Source: an uncultured Collinsella sp. | GTDB taxonomy: Bacteria > Actinomycetota > Coriobacteriia > Coriobacteriales > Coriobacteriaceae | Direction: 5' to 3' | Length of the DNA: 46,212 nucleotides | Assembly (NCBI GenBank): GCA_900554455.1 | Contig: USHT01000001.1 | Location: 1 to 46,212, forward strand | In this document: in pieces, positions 22,993-31,055 of the stretch | How positions within the stretch are numbered: the stretch's first letter is position 1 | How the letters are laid out: every line of letters begins with the position of its first letter | Position numbers and translations under genes: made by a program | Notes under the pieces: model-generated | Seen by the model: only the letters and a program-made list of their open reading frames with translations | Told to the model about the DNA's origin: nothing | Database searches by the model: none

Positions 22993-24203
22993 TGGGTATC
23001 GCCGATCACATCAAGAACGGAATATCGCGTCGCGGCTTTGTACTCGGTGGGGCTGCCGCGGGCGCTGCCACGGTGCTTGCCGGATGCTCGAAAAAAACGG
23101 GTACCAGCGATGATGCCGCCGGCGAGCCGCAGGTTATCAAGGACGATTCCAAAATCATCTCGATTACGGATGAGTATGAGGCTGTCGACATCGATCTTGA
23201 GCCGGCGTCATCGTGGACGCTGCCTCTGGGTACGCTGCTGTACTACTGCGACGGCGATTACGCCGCGGCGATGATGGCGCCCGCATCGGCACTGCACGCC
23301 AACACACTCGGCGTGCTCAACCTGGGCGATGGCTCGCTTACCACATTAATCGAGGATCCTATCGAGGGCACGGGATACGCATTCTACGATGTCCGTGCCG
23401 GCGACGGCGTATTCGCGTGGGTTGAGATGAACTTTGCCAATTCATCGTGGAAGCTCTACGCTCAAAATCTGTCGGGCGCTTCGCTCTCTGGCGACGTGGT
23501 TGAGCTCGATCGAGGTGGCAAGGACTATGATCCGCCCCTGTTTACGGCGTTCGGGTCATCAGTCATCTGGTATAAAATGCCTTCGGCAGGCGGCAATAAA
23601 ACGAGTAGTGATTCGTTTTGCTATCGTCGCTCGCTTGATGAATCCAAGGCCGAGACAATTTGGAAATCGACGGGCCGCTTTGCATCGGCCCCGCGCGCGA
23701 GCGACGGCATTTTGACCATCTCGCCGCGTGTCCGCAACGACGAGGGCGTCTACTACGGCATAACGGCAATCGATCTGACCGACGGCAACAACACCAAGCG
23801 TGCCCAGCTAGTCCTTCCCTCGTCAGTCTCGCCTTTCGAGGCCGTATATATGGGCGATACCTTCGTGTTTTCTATCGAGGCGACCTATAGTGGCGTGGGC
23901 AGCCTGGGCAACATGGGCACGTATATCGGTAATGAGGGAGGGCCGTATCTCTTCCTGTCCCGCGAGCCGCTTGCATGTGCGGCTGGCAAGAAGAATAAAT
24001 ACCTTGTTAAGGTACAGGCGTCGCATTTCCTGATCGACACCTCTGCCAAGACCTATGGCTCGCTGCTGTCGCCCGACCGCGCTTTGGAGTATGGCGATTA
24101 TCCAGCTACGGCGGGAAAATCGGACTCATTCCTTACGTACGCCACGGTGCGCAACAGCCAGGGTATACCAGAGACGGTCACTGCACGCCTATTCTCTCTT
24201 TAA
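22992..24203 (+). CDS. Tat-exported lipoprotein, possible beta-propeller
   Basis: A 403-residue protein of unknown function. Its N-terminus has a twin-arginine signal (SRRGFVLGG), an alanine-rich hydrophobic stretch and a lipobox LAGC (Cys32), so it should be exported folded and anchored in the membrane. The mature part has recurring blocks such as LLYYCDGDYAAAMM, VFAWVEMNF, SSVIWYKMPS and YYGITAIDLTDG, spaced like blades of a beta-propeller; this fold call is tentative. Start overlaps the TSCPD stop (TAATG). No enzyme motif recognised. Confidence 0.82.
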   Translation: MGIADHIKNGISRRGFVLGGAAAGAATVLAGCSKKTGTSDDAAGEPQVIKDDSKIISITDEYEAVDIDLEPASSWTLPLGTLLYYCDGDYAAAMMAPASALHANTLGVLNLGDGSLTTLIEDPIEGTGYAFYDVRAGDGVFAWVEMNFANSSWKLYAQNLSGASLSGDVVELDRGGKDYDPPLFTAFGSSVIWYKMPSAGGNKTSSDSFCYRRSLDESKAETIWKSTGRFASAPRASDGILTISPRVRNDEGVYYGITAIDLTDGNNTKRAQLVLPSSVSPFEAVYMGDTFVFSIEATYSGVGSLGNMGTYIGNEGGPYLFLSREPLACAAGKKNKYLVKVQASHFLIDTSAKTYGSLLSPDRALEYGDYPATAGKSDSFLTYATVRNSQGIPETVTARLFSL

Positions 24204-24262
24204 GCTTAGAGGGGTTAAAAAGGCGCCAACAGGGGAATAAACGCGTTGTAATTGTGAGTACC

Positions 24263-24301
24263 GCCCGCCGAGCTGCCGCGTCATAGCGGCATCCGGCGGG
24301 C
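24263..24301. promoter_or_regulatory. double-stem hairpin upstream of the response regulator gene
   Basis: GCCCGCCG (24263-24270) pairs with CGGCGGGC (24294-24301), and inside it TGCCGC (24274-24279) pairs with GCGGCA (24286-24291). There is no T run. It lies 60 bp after the lipoprotein gene and 55 bp before the response regulator start: either a mRNA end or a leader structure. Confidence 0.5.
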
Positions 24302-24356
24302 TCAGGTGCGTTAAAATGGGCTTGTTCTTAGCTAATTGAGACAGGGGGGCCGTGTT

Positions 24357-25079
24357 ATGGCTTCAGATGCAAAAAAGATTCTGCTGGTCGAGGATGAGAA
24401 GGCAATCCGTGACGCCGTCGCTGCCTATCTCGAGCGCGAAGGCTACTGGGTTGTGGGCGTCGGCGACGGTCAGTCCGCGATCGAGGAGTTCGAGAAGCAT
24501 CAGTTCGACCTGGTCGTGCTCGACCTTATGCTCCCCAAGATTCCCGGCGAGCGCGTTTGCCGCACCATTCGCGATACCTCGGATGTCCCCATCATCATGC
24601 TGACGGCTAAGGGCGAGATCGAGGACCGTATTATCGGTCTTGAGCTCGGCGCCGACGACTATCTGATTAAGCCGTTCTCGCCGCGCGAGCTCGTCGCCCG
24701 CGTTCGTGCTCTGTTCCGCCGTGCCCATCAGGCCGACGAGCCCGCCGTCGAGGTGCTCGACTTCGGCGATCTGGTCATCGATATCTCGGGCCACAAGATC
24801 TTGGTCGAGGGCAAGGAAGTCGATCTGACGGCTTCCGAGTTCAAGCTGCTCACCACGCTTGCCCGCCATCCCGGCCGTGTGTATAACCGCATGGAGCTGG
24901 TCGAGAAAGTGCTCGGGTATGACTTTGAGGGCTATGAGCGCACCATCGATAGCCACGTGAAGAATCTTCGCGCCAAGCTGGGCGATGATCCCAAGAAGCC
25001 CAAGTGGCTCTACACCGTCCATGGTGTCGGCTATCGCTTCGAGGCTCCGGCCAAGACCGATAAGTCGGACGAGAAATAG
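24357..25079 (+). CDS. OmpR/PhoB-family response regulator
   Basis: A 240-residue two-component regulator. The receiver domain (ILLVEDEKAIRDAV; phosphoacceptor Asp in LVVLDLMLPKIPGE near residue 54; TAKGEIEDRIIGLELGADDYLIKPF with the conserved Thr and Lys) is followed by a C-terminal winged helix (LTASEFKLLTTLARHPGRVYNR, then RTIDSHVKNLRAKLGDDP and VHGVGYRFE). The ATG at 24357 with an upstream AGGGGGG is preferred over an in-frame TTG at 24336. It lies 11 bp before its cognate sensor kinase gene. Confidence 0.95.
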   Translation: MASDAKKILLVEDEKAIRDAVAAYLEREGYWVVGVGDGQSAIEEFEKHQFDLVVLDLMLPKIPGERVCRTIRDTSDVPIIMLTAKGEIEDRIIGLELGADDYLIKPFSPRELVARVRALFRRAHQADEPAVEVLDFGDLVIDISGHKILVEGKEVDLTASEFKLLTTLARHPGRVYNRMELVEKVLGYDFEGYERTIDSHVKNLRAKLGDDPKKPKWLYTVHGVGYRFEAPAKTDKSDEK

Positions 25080-25090
25080 GGAAATCACAT

Positions 25091-26656
25091 ATGACACCTG
25101 CGCGCTTTGAAATCGGACAAAAGCACAAGCAGGAGAGCGAGGCGGGTTCCAAGGCTAGTTGGAACACGCCTCGTTCCGATTCACGGCCAACGATGAGCTA
25201 TCCCTCGCGCATGGCACTTGCTTTTGCTCTGACATCGCTCATGACGGTATTGGTGCTGGTGGGCGTTGTCTCTGTTGTGTGGGGCACGGTCTTTTCGGAT
25301 TACACACGCTCCAATATCGTCGAAATCGCAAATTCCGCTGCCGAGAAGTTGGCAACCTCATATGAGGAAAACGGCTCTTGGACCGCGGGAGAACTGCGCA
25401 CGGTCGCAACGTCGAGTTTGGTTTCCGACGATCTGGGCATGCAGGTCGTCAATAAAAAGGGCGTGATCGTTTATGACGATTCCTGGCCCTCGGCAAGCGC
25501 CACCGCCGATGTACGCGAAAACCAAGCTACGACCGACGACACGAGCGGCAAGAGGGCATCGCATAGCCCGGTCTCGTCTGCTCCAACCGACTCCGATAGC
25601 GTTGCTAACGTCGAGATTGTAACGTCTTCCGGCGAGCATGTCGGACAGGTAAAGCTGTGGGCCATCGGCTCCGACGCTCTGCTCACCAAGGCGGACTCTG
25701 CGTTTAGGGAGAAGACCTTTAACGCCATGGCCCTCGCCGCGGTTGTTGCAATCTGCATTTCGGTCGTTATCGGATCGCTCGTGTCGCGCATGCTCACCAA
25801 GCCGATTCATCGCATCACCAGTACCGCAAAGCAAATCCGTGACGGCGACCTGTCGGCTCGCACGGGACTGCGCGGTGATGACGAGATCGATCAGCTGGGT
25901 GAGACCTTCGATGAGATGGCCACTTCGCTCGAGAAGGATATGAAACACGAGAAGCGCCTGACCTCAGACGTTGCACACGAGCTTCGCACGCCGCTTATGG
26001 CCATGCTCGCAACGGTCGAGGCCATGCAGGATGGCGTGTATCCCACCGACGATGAGCATTTGGAAACCGTTGCTTCCGAGACGCGTCGCCTGGCTCGTCT
26101 GGTGCAGCAGATGCTCGACCTGTCGCGCATGGAAAACAGCACGGCTCCGCTCAACCTTGAGCCGGTGGACATGGTTCCTTTCGTGCGTTCCATCGTTAAT
26201 GCCCAGGAGCGCCTGTTTGTCGACCGCGATCTGCGCCTGCGTTTTGCGGACGAGACCCAGGGTCACGACGATGTCGTCGAGGCCGATCCCGACATGATCA
26301 CGCAATGTGTTATCAACCTCATGAGCAACGCCATGCGCTACACCCCCGAGGGCGGTTGGGTCGTGGTGTCGGTGCTCAGTGACCGCAGGCACGTCAGCAT
26401 TGCCGTTTCTGATACCGGCATCGGTATTGCCAAGGACGATTTGTCGCGCATCTTCGGGCGGTTTTGGCGCGCCGATGCCAGCCGCGCCCGCGAAGCTGGC
26501 GGCCTGGGCGTCGGCCTCGCCGTGACCAAGCAGATCGTCGAGCGTCACCATGGCTACATATCCGTGGAGTCGGAGCTTGGAAAGGGTACGACTTTTACAA
26601 TTCATCTGCCCCGCGAGCACACGGCGGACGCGGCATCTACTACAATGGAGCACTAG
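25091..26656 (+). CDS. sensor histidine kinase
   Basis: A 521-residue membrane kinase partnered with the preceding response regulator. The first transmembrane helix lies around residues 41-63, an extracytoplasmic sensor region around 65-210 and a second helix around 213-233. A HAMP domain follows (LTKPIHRITSTAKQIRDGD), then the HisKA box TSDVAHELRTPLMAM (phospho-His about 296). The HATPase domain has NLMSNAMRYTPEGG (N box), DTGIGIAKDDLSRIF and GLGVGLAVTKQIV. The signal is unknown. An internal ATG at 25194 (MSYPSRMALAF) is an alternative start; the longer form has only a weak Shine-Dalgarno. Confidence 0.94.
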   Translation: MTPARFEIGQKHKQESEAGSKASWNTPRSDSRPTMSYPSRMALAFALTSLMTVLVLVGVVSVVWGTVFSDYTRSNIVEIANSAAEKLATSYEENGSWTAGELRTVATSSLVSDDLGMQVVNKKGVIVYDDSWPSASATADVRENQATTDDTSGKRASHSPVSSAPTDSDSVANVEIVTSSGEHVGQVKLWAIGSDALLTKADSAFREKTFNAMALAAVVAICISVVIGSLVSRMLTKPIHRITSTAKQIRDGDLSARTGLRGDDEIDQLGETFDEMATSLEKDMKHEKRLTSDVAHELRTPLMAMLATVEAMQDGVYPTDDEHLETVASETRRLARLVQQMLDLSRMENSTAPLNLEPVDMVPFVRSIVNAQERLFVDRDLRLRFADETQGHDDVVEADPDMITQCVINLMSNAMRYTPEGGWVVVSVLSDRRHVSIAVSDTGIGIAKDDLSRIFGRFWRADASRAREAGGLGVGLAVTKQIVERHHGYISVESELGKGTTFTIHLPREHTADAASTTMEH

Positions 26657-26714
26657 CTTTTCGCTATTCGGTGAAGGAGGGGCCGCGTCCCTGCCGCTCC
26701 GAGTTTGCGAAAAC

Positions 26715-26737
26715 ATGCGGGAAAGAACCCGCATTTC
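26715..26737 (+). terminator. short hairpin between kinase gene and purC
   Basis: ATGCGGG (26715-26721) pairs with CCCGCAT (26728-26734), followed by TTCTGTC. A modest terminator or leader hairpin just before the purC Shine-Dalgarno. Confidence 0.45.
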
Positions 26738-26765
26738 TGTCGTATTTAGGTAAGGAGTGACTCAC

Positions 26766-27653
26766 GTGACAACGATGGAGCGTCGTCCGGATTCCCGTGG
26801 CAAGGTTCGTGATATTTACGATGCCGGTGAAAACCTGCTGATGGTCGCCACCGACCGCATTTCTGCGTTCGACTTCATTCTTCCCGACGAGATTCCGTTT
26901 AAGGGAGAGGTGCTCAATCGCATCTCGGCATTCTGGTTCGATAAGTTTGCCGACATCGTCCCCAACCATCTCGTTTCCATCGACCCGGCGGATTTCCCCG
27001 AGGAGTTTGCTGAGTATCGTGACTACCTCGCTGGCCGCGCCATGCTGGTTAAGAAGGCCCAGACGATTCCTATCGAGTGCATCGTCCGCGGCTATCTGAC
27101 CGGTTCGGGCAAGAAGACCTACGACGAGAACGGCACCGTCTGCGGCATCCAGCTGCCTGAGGGCCTGACCGAGGCTTCCAAGCTTCCTGAGCCGCTGTTC
27201 ACGCCGTCCACGAAGGCCGAGATCGGTGACCACGACGAGAACATCTCGTTCGAGCGTTGCTGCGAGATCGTGGGCGAGGACATCGCCACGCAGATTCGCG
27301 ACCTTTCCCTCAAGATCTACAAGGCTGCCGCCGAGTACGCCGCGACCCGTGGCATCATCATTGCCGACACCAAGTTCGAGTTTGGTGTTATTGATGGCAA
27401 GGTCACGCTGATCGACGAGTGTCTCACGCCCGACTCCAGCCGTTTCTGGCCTGCTGCCAGCTACGAGGAGGGCAAGATCCAGCCTAGCTACGACAAGCAA
27501 TTCGTCCGCAATTGGCTCAAGGCCAACTGGGATATGACGGGGGAGACCCCGCACCTGCCCGCCGAGGTCATCGATGGCACGTCCGAGCGCTATCGCGAGG
27601 CCTTCCAGATCATCACGGGCTCCCAGTTCACAAGCATGAAGGAGAACGCATAA
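26766..27653 (+). CDS. purC: phosphoribosylaminoimidazole-succinocarboxamide synthase
   Basis: A 295-residue SAICAR synthetase joining CAIR with aspartate in purine synthesis. RGKVRDIYDAGENLLMVATDRISAFD (ATP-binding start), IPIECIVRGYLTGSGKK and LIDECLTPDSSRFWPAASYEEG are characteristic. The length matches the longer (about 300-residue) PurC type, not the 237-residue E. coli form. The GTG at 26766 lies eight bases after AAGGAG; the in-frame GTG at 26757 overlaps that Shine-Dalgarno. purB is 4 kb upstream, so the purine genes are near but not adjacent. Confidence 0.95.
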   Translation: MTTMERRPDSRGKVRDIYDAGENLLMVATDRISAFDFILPDEIPFKGEVLNRISAFWFDKFADIVPNHLVSIDPADFPEEFAEYRDYLAGRAMLVKKAQTIPIECIVRGYLTGSGKKTYDENGTVCGIQLPEGLTEASKLPEPLFTPSTKAEIGDHDENISFERCCEIVGEDIATQIRDLSLKIYKAAAEYAATRGIIIADTKFEFGVIDGKVTLIDECLTPDSSRFWPAASYEEGKIQPSYDKQFVRNWLKANWDMTGETPHLPAEVIDGTSERYREAFQIITGSQFTSMKENA

Positions 27654-28229
27654 GTGAGTACCCGTAGCGCCACGAACAAGCGCACGCAATCCCACGAAGT
27701 TACCGGGGTTGCGCGCAAGTCTGCCGCATCTGCTAAGCCCGCCCGCCAAGCAGCGAGCTCCGTTCGCGTCGTGCCGGCTTCGTCTAAGGCACGCCGCAAA
27801 GAGCTCGAGAAGGGCGAGAACCTCGAGGGCCTCTCTAAAGAGGAGAAGCGCGCCCGCAAGGCTAAGCAGCGCGCCAAGGAGGACCGCATCTATACGGTGT
27901 CGAATATTCTCCTCAAGCAGGACGAGGACTACACCAAGCGCCGTCGCATCTGGTGGATTGTGCTCGCCATTGGCATGGTGCTCGTCGTGGCAATTTGGGC
28001 CTCGCTGTACTTCGCTCCCGCTGGCATGGTGTCCAGCCCTGTCCAGATGGTCGGCATTGTTTTGTCCTACGTCATCATTTTGGGCGACTTTATCTATGAC
28101 TTCGCTCGTATTCGTCCCTTGCGCAACATGTACCGCGCGCAGGCCGAGGGCATGTCCGAGAACAAGCTCAACGCTCTTATTGAGCGCGCGGCTGCCGAGG
28201 AGGACAAGAAGGACTCCAAGAAGAAGTAG
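27654..28229 (+). CDS. hypothetical protein with basic N-terminus and two membrane helices
   Basis: A 191-residue protein with no recognised family. Residues 1-95 are strongly basic and probably cytoplasmic, with RRKELEKGENLEGLSKEEKRARKAKQ in a likely helix. Two hydrophobic segments follow (about 99-121 and 129-147). The C-terminus is charged and ends KKDSKKK. GTG start directly after the purC stop, with AAGGAG inside the end of purC, so it is co-translated with purC. A terminator follows. The basic tail could bind nucleic acid or membrane phosphates; that is speculation. Confidence 0.82.
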   Translation: MSTRSATNKRTQSHEVTGVARKSAASAKPARQAASSVRVVPASSKARRKELEKGENLEGLSKEEKRARKAKQRAKEDRIYTVSNILLKQDEDYTKRRRIWWIVLAIGMVLVVAIWASLYFAPAGMVSSPVQMVGIVLSYVIILGDFIYDFARIRPLRNMYRAQAEGMSENKLNALIERAAAEEDKKDSKKK

Positions 28230-28259
28230 CGTTTGCATACATACTTATCGCTAAGATAT

Positions 28260-28290
28260 AAGGCGCGTCGTTTTTGCGGCGCGCCTTTTT
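28260..28290 (+). terminator. terminator after the purC operon
   Basis: AAGGCGCG (28260-28267) pairs with CGCGCCTT (28280-28287) around a 12-nt loop, followed by TTT. Confidence 0.85.
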
Positions 28291-28318
28291 ACTGTTCTAT
28301 AGATAGATGGAGTGGCAC

Positions 28319-29599
28319 ATGATTCGAGCTGCCCTGACGGTCGAAGAGGCCCTGGAGGGTATGAAGTCCCTGGAGCCCAAGATTAAAAACTATGCGCGCC
28401 TGGTTGTCCGCAAGGGCGTAAACGTTAAACCCGGCCAGGAAGTCGTCGTTCAGTCTCCGGTCGAGTGCGCGCCGTTTGCGCGCGTGGTGGTCGCGGAGGC
28501 CTATGCTGCCGGCGCCGGCCACGTGACGGTCATCTGGGCCGATGATGCCGTGACGAGGCTCACGTACGAGCATGTCGAGAAAAGCTATTTTGAGCAGACG
28601 TCCGAGTGGAAGCGCATGCAGCTGGATTCCTTGGCCCAGGATGGTGCCTGCTTTGTCTTTATCGAGGGTGCGGATCCTGCGGCCCTCAAGGGCATCGATC
28701 CAGCCAAGCCGGCCGCGGCATCAAAGGCGAGGAATACGCAGTGCAAAGTTTTCCGCCGTGGACTGGATTACAACATCAATCCGTGGTGCATCGCCGGCGC
28801 TCCGGTCGTGGCTTGGGCGCACGAGGTGTTCCCGGGAGACGCCGATGAGGTTGCAATCTATAAGCTGTGGAATGCGATTCTGCACACCGCGCGCGCCGAT
28901 GGCCAGGACCCAGAGAGCGACTGGGAACTCCATGACGCCGCATTCGAAAAGAACCTGCGTTTCCTGAACGACAATCGTTTCGACTACCTGCATTACAACG
29001 CGGCAAATGGAACCGATCTGACGATTGGCATGACGAAAGGTCACGAGTGGGCCGGCGGCAAGGGCAAGACGCCCGATGGGCACCCCTTCTTCCCCAACAT
29101 TCCCACCGAGGAAGTCTTCACTTCGCCCGATCGCATGCGCGCCGACGGTATCGTGTACTCGGCCATGCCGCTCATCCATCACGGCAATAAGGTCGAAGAT
29201 TTTTGGATTAAGTTCGAGGGCGGCCGCGTGGTGGACTACGACGCCCGCGTGGGCAAGGCAACGCTCGCAAGTATCATCGATACTGACGAGGGCGCTGCTC
29301 ACCTGGGAGAGGTCGCGCTCATTTCCAAGAACACGCCGATCCGCGAAAGTGGTGTTCTGTTCTACGATACGCTCTATGACGAGAACGCTAGCTGCCATCT
29401 CGCGCTAGGTGTAGGTTTTCCCGAATGCATCGAGGGTGGGTATGACATGTCCAAGGAGGAGCTCCTGGAGCATGGCGTTAACGTCTCGAGCACGCACGTC
29501 GATTTTATGATCGGCACGGACGACATCGATATTACGGGCATTACGCCTGATGGACGTGAAGTTGTGATTTTCCAGAACGGCCAATGGAGTTGGGAATAG
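28319..29599 (+). CDS. M29-family aminopeptidase
   Basis: A 426-residue metalloaminopeptidase of the thermophilic AmpS/AmpT (M29) family, which removes N-terminal residues from peptides in the cytoplasm. The N-terminal domain has NYARLVVRKGVNVKPGQEVVV. The metal-site region shows FPNIPTEEVFTSPDRMRADG, EVALISKNTPIRESG, YDENASCHLALG and THVDFMIGTDDIDI, with the family's Glu, His and Asp ligands. The ATG at 28319 has GGAG six bases upstream; an in-frame ATG at 28307 overlaps it. Monocistronic; a tRNA-Lys gene follows. Confidence 0.93.
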   Translation: MIRAALTVEEALEGMKSLEPKIKNYARLVVRKGVNVKPGQEVVVQSPVECAPFARVVVAEAYAAGAGHVTVIWADDAVTRLTYEHVEKSYFEQTSEWKRMQLDSLAQDGACFVFIEGADPAALKGIDPAKPAAASKARNTQCKVFRRGLDYNINPWCIAGAPVVAWAHEVFPGDADEVAIYKLWNAILHTARADGQDPESDWELHDAAFEKNLRFLNDNRFDYLHYNAANGTDLTIGMTKGHEWAGGKGKTPDGHPFFPNIPTEEVFTSPDRMRADGIVYSAMPLIHHGNKVEDFWIKFEGGRVVDYDARVGKATLASIIDTDEGAAHLGEVALISKNTPIRESGVLFYDTLYDENASCHLALGVGFPECIEGGYDMSKEELLEHGVNVSSTHVDFMIGTDDIDITGITPDGREVVIFQNGQWSWE

Positions 29600-29618
29600 T
29601 CCCAGACCGTGGTACAAT
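29590..29618 (+). promoter_or_regulatory. tRNA-Lys promoter
   Basis: TTGGGA (29590-29595) and TACAAT (29613-29618) with a 17-bp spacer. The -35 lies inside the last codons of the aminopeptidase gene. Confidence 0.7.
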
Positions 29619-29627
29619 GCCACCCGC

Positions 29628-29700
29628 GGGCCGTTAGCTCAGCTGGCAGAGCAGGGGACTTTTAATCCCAAGGTCCAGGGTTCGAACCCCTGACGGCCCA
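29628..29700 (+). tRNA. tRNA-Lys (anticodon TTT)
   Basis: Acceptor GGGCCGT (29628-29634) pairs with ACGGCCC (29693-29699); discriminator A. D-arm TAGCTCAGCTGGCAGAGCA, anticodon loop CTTTTAA giving TTT, T-arm GGGTTCGAACCCC. The base after the discriminator reads CCC, so CCA is not encoded exactly. A terminator follows. Confidence 0.95.
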
Positions 29701-29714
29701 CCCAAAGATTGTTG

Positions 29715-29745
29715 AGACGGTCAACTTCGGTTGGCCGTCTTTTTT
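29715..29745 (+). terminator. terminator after tRNA-Lys
   Basis: AGACGGTCAAC (29715-29725) pairs with GTTGGCCGTCT (29730-29740) around a TTCG tetraloop, followed by six T. Confidence 0.92.
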
Positions 29746-29886
29746 GTCGCCCTTTCATGGGTTCGAACCCGTCGGGGCGCGGAGCTGAGTAAACGCGTGA
29801 GCGTTTGCCAGCGCAGCGCGCAAGGCGCGAAAGCGCCGCAGCGGCCGCCTGCGAAGCAGGCTGAACCCCTGACGGCCCACCCAAAG
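29740..29886 (+). repeat. tRNA-Lys 3'-end cassette (hairpin array with duplicated tRNA end)
   Basis: Starts with a T-arm-like palindrome ATGGGTTCGAACCCG (29757-29771). A hairpin AAACGCGTGAGCGTTT (29791-29806), a GGCGCGAAAGCGCC hairpin (near 29824-29837) and GCCTGCGAAGCAGGC (near 29847-29861) follow. It ends in an exact 24-bp copy (29863-29886) of the tRNA-Lys 3' end plus 7 flanking bases (29684-29707), offset 179 bp. The order of elements matches the tRNA-Gly cassette. No open reading frame is credible inside. Confidence 0.7.
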
Positions 29887-29899
29887 AAAGGAAAACGAA

Positions 29900-30697
29900 A
29901 TGAAAACAGACAGATACGGAATTAGCGGCAGCACATTAAAGATAATAGCGGCCATTTCGATGGTTCTCGATCATGTAAGCAGGATCGTCCTGACCAATGG
30001 AATCATGACTCACGCATCGTACAATCAGATATCAGACGAGCAGTGGGCGATTCTAAGCGAGGCTTCGGATGTGCTTCATGTTCTTGGCAGAATTGCATTT
30101 CCCTTATTTTGCTTTTTGATAGTTGAGGGATTTTTGCATACTCATGACATAAAGAAGTACCTGCGAAATATGCTTGTCTTCGCAATCATTGCGGAGCCCA
30201 TATACGATTTTGTTCAAACCGGGCAACTATTCGACCTTCGGCAACAAAATGTTATGTGTGAGCTCCTGCTTTCCTTGGTCTTTTTGATTATTCTGGAAAA
30301 GATACAAAGTCTTTCAAAATGGAAGAGGCACATCGCAGAATTTGCTCTGATTGTTTTGATAGCACTGGCAGCTGAATACACTAAACTAGATGGCGGCGTG
30401 TATGGCATTCTGCTTGTGGCTGCATTCTATTTATTCCACGACAGCAAGGCCAAGATGTTCTTTGCTGCAGTATGCGTAGTGCTCCTTTCGTCATGCCATA
30501 TAGTTGGCGGCGGATTTGAGTTTGCTACAGCTAATGTATTTAATCCTGATGTTGCTGCCGCGGTCGTTTCGTTGCTGCTTATCAATCTTTATAATGGCAA
30601 GCGAGGGCTGAAGCTGAAATACTTCTTCTACGTTTTCTATCCGGCACATCTTGCTCTGCTTTATGGTGTCTCACTTATTGTTTTGAACTGTCTTTAA
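29900..30697 (+). CDS. TraX-family membrane protein
   Basis: A 265-residue polytopic membrane protein resembling the TraX family (originally the F-pilin acetylase; chromosomal homologues are of unknown role). GSTLKIIAAISMVLDHVSRI and HVLGRIAFPLFCFLIVEGFLHT with a following DIKKYLRNMLVFAIIAEPIYD are typical. About seven hydrophobic segments are visible, and the end YVFYPAHLALLYG matches the family C-terminus. AAAGGAAA precedes the ATG. It is clearly AT-richer than its neighbours and sits between two tRNA-cassette sequences, which suggests horizontal acquisition. Confidence 0.88.
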   Translation: MKTDRYGISGSTLKIIAAISMVLDHVSRIVLTNGIMTHASYNQISDEQWAILSEASDVLHVLGRIAFPLFCFLIVEGFLHTHDIKKYLRNMLVFAIIAEPIYDFVQTGQLFDLRQQNVMCELLLSLVFLIILEKIQSLSKWKRHIAEFALIVLIALAAEYTKLDGGVYGILLVAAFYLFHDSKAKMFFAAVCVVLLSSCHIVGGGFEFATANVFNPDVAAAVVSLLLINLYNGKRGLKLKYFFYVFYPAHLALLYGVSLIVLNCL

Positions 30698-30998
30698 TAA
30701 CTCTCAAACAAGTCTCTGAAAGCAGAAACAAACTGACCCTAAGACTGCTTGTGAATTTCCGGAAGACCTGAGAGATGCGAGGATAGACAACGAGGGCTGC
30801 AGAAAGATGCTTCTCAGTTCTCTGGCGGATCGCACGTATCTGTATGAGGATCACTTCCGCACACTCATTAATAGCAGTGATAAACACGGCAGATCCTCAA
30901 AACATGGGACTGCGGAGGTCGAACGATGCTTCGACAGCATGAATGGCAGCGAGAAAGTGAGTTCGGAAACATCCTTTGGATGCTCCACCATAGAACAG
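30698..30998. other. gene-poor low-GC stretch after traX
   Basis: About 300 bp with only short open frames on both strands. None has a Shine-Dalgarno, a recognisable family or consistent codon use. No tRNA, riboswitch or repeat recognised. Possibly a remnant of the same imported segment as traX. Confidence 0.5.
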
Positions 30999-31029
30999 AA
31001 AGCGATCGACTCCGGTTGATCGCTTTTTT
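30999..31029 (+). terminator. terminator-like hairpin before the third cassette start
   Basis: AAAGCGATC (30999-31007) pairs with GATCGCTTT (31018-31026); GAC/GTT around TCCG extend the stem. Six T follow. It has the same design as the tRNA-Lys terminator (tetraloop, six T, then a shared block), although no tRNA precedes it. Confidence 0.8.
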
Positions 31030-31055
31030 GTTGCCGGTGCATGGGTTCGAACCCG
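31024..31055 (+). repeat. 32-bp cassette-start repeat, second copy
   Basis: Matches 29740-29771 in all but 4 of 32 positions: a T run, a GTxGCC spacer, then the palindrome ATGGGTTCGAACCCG. The hairpin array and tRNA-end copy are absent. The two copies flank traX at a distance of 1284 bp. Confidence 0.7.

Noticed and set aside
26664..28238. 524-codon minus-strand open frame over purC and the next gene
   Set aside because: Shadow of high-GC third positions; no Shine-Dalgarno or domain, while both plus-strand genes have good start signals.
29639..29884. Minus-strand open frame with VGRQGFEPWTLGLK, antisense to tRNA-Lys
   Set aside because: This is the well-known false protein produced by translating the antisense strand of a tRNA and its flank.
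30900..31030. T-box riboswitch or unannotated tRNA before the third cassette start
   Set aside because: No T-box AGGGTGGNACCGCG motif, no specifier loop and no cloverleaf can be drawn.
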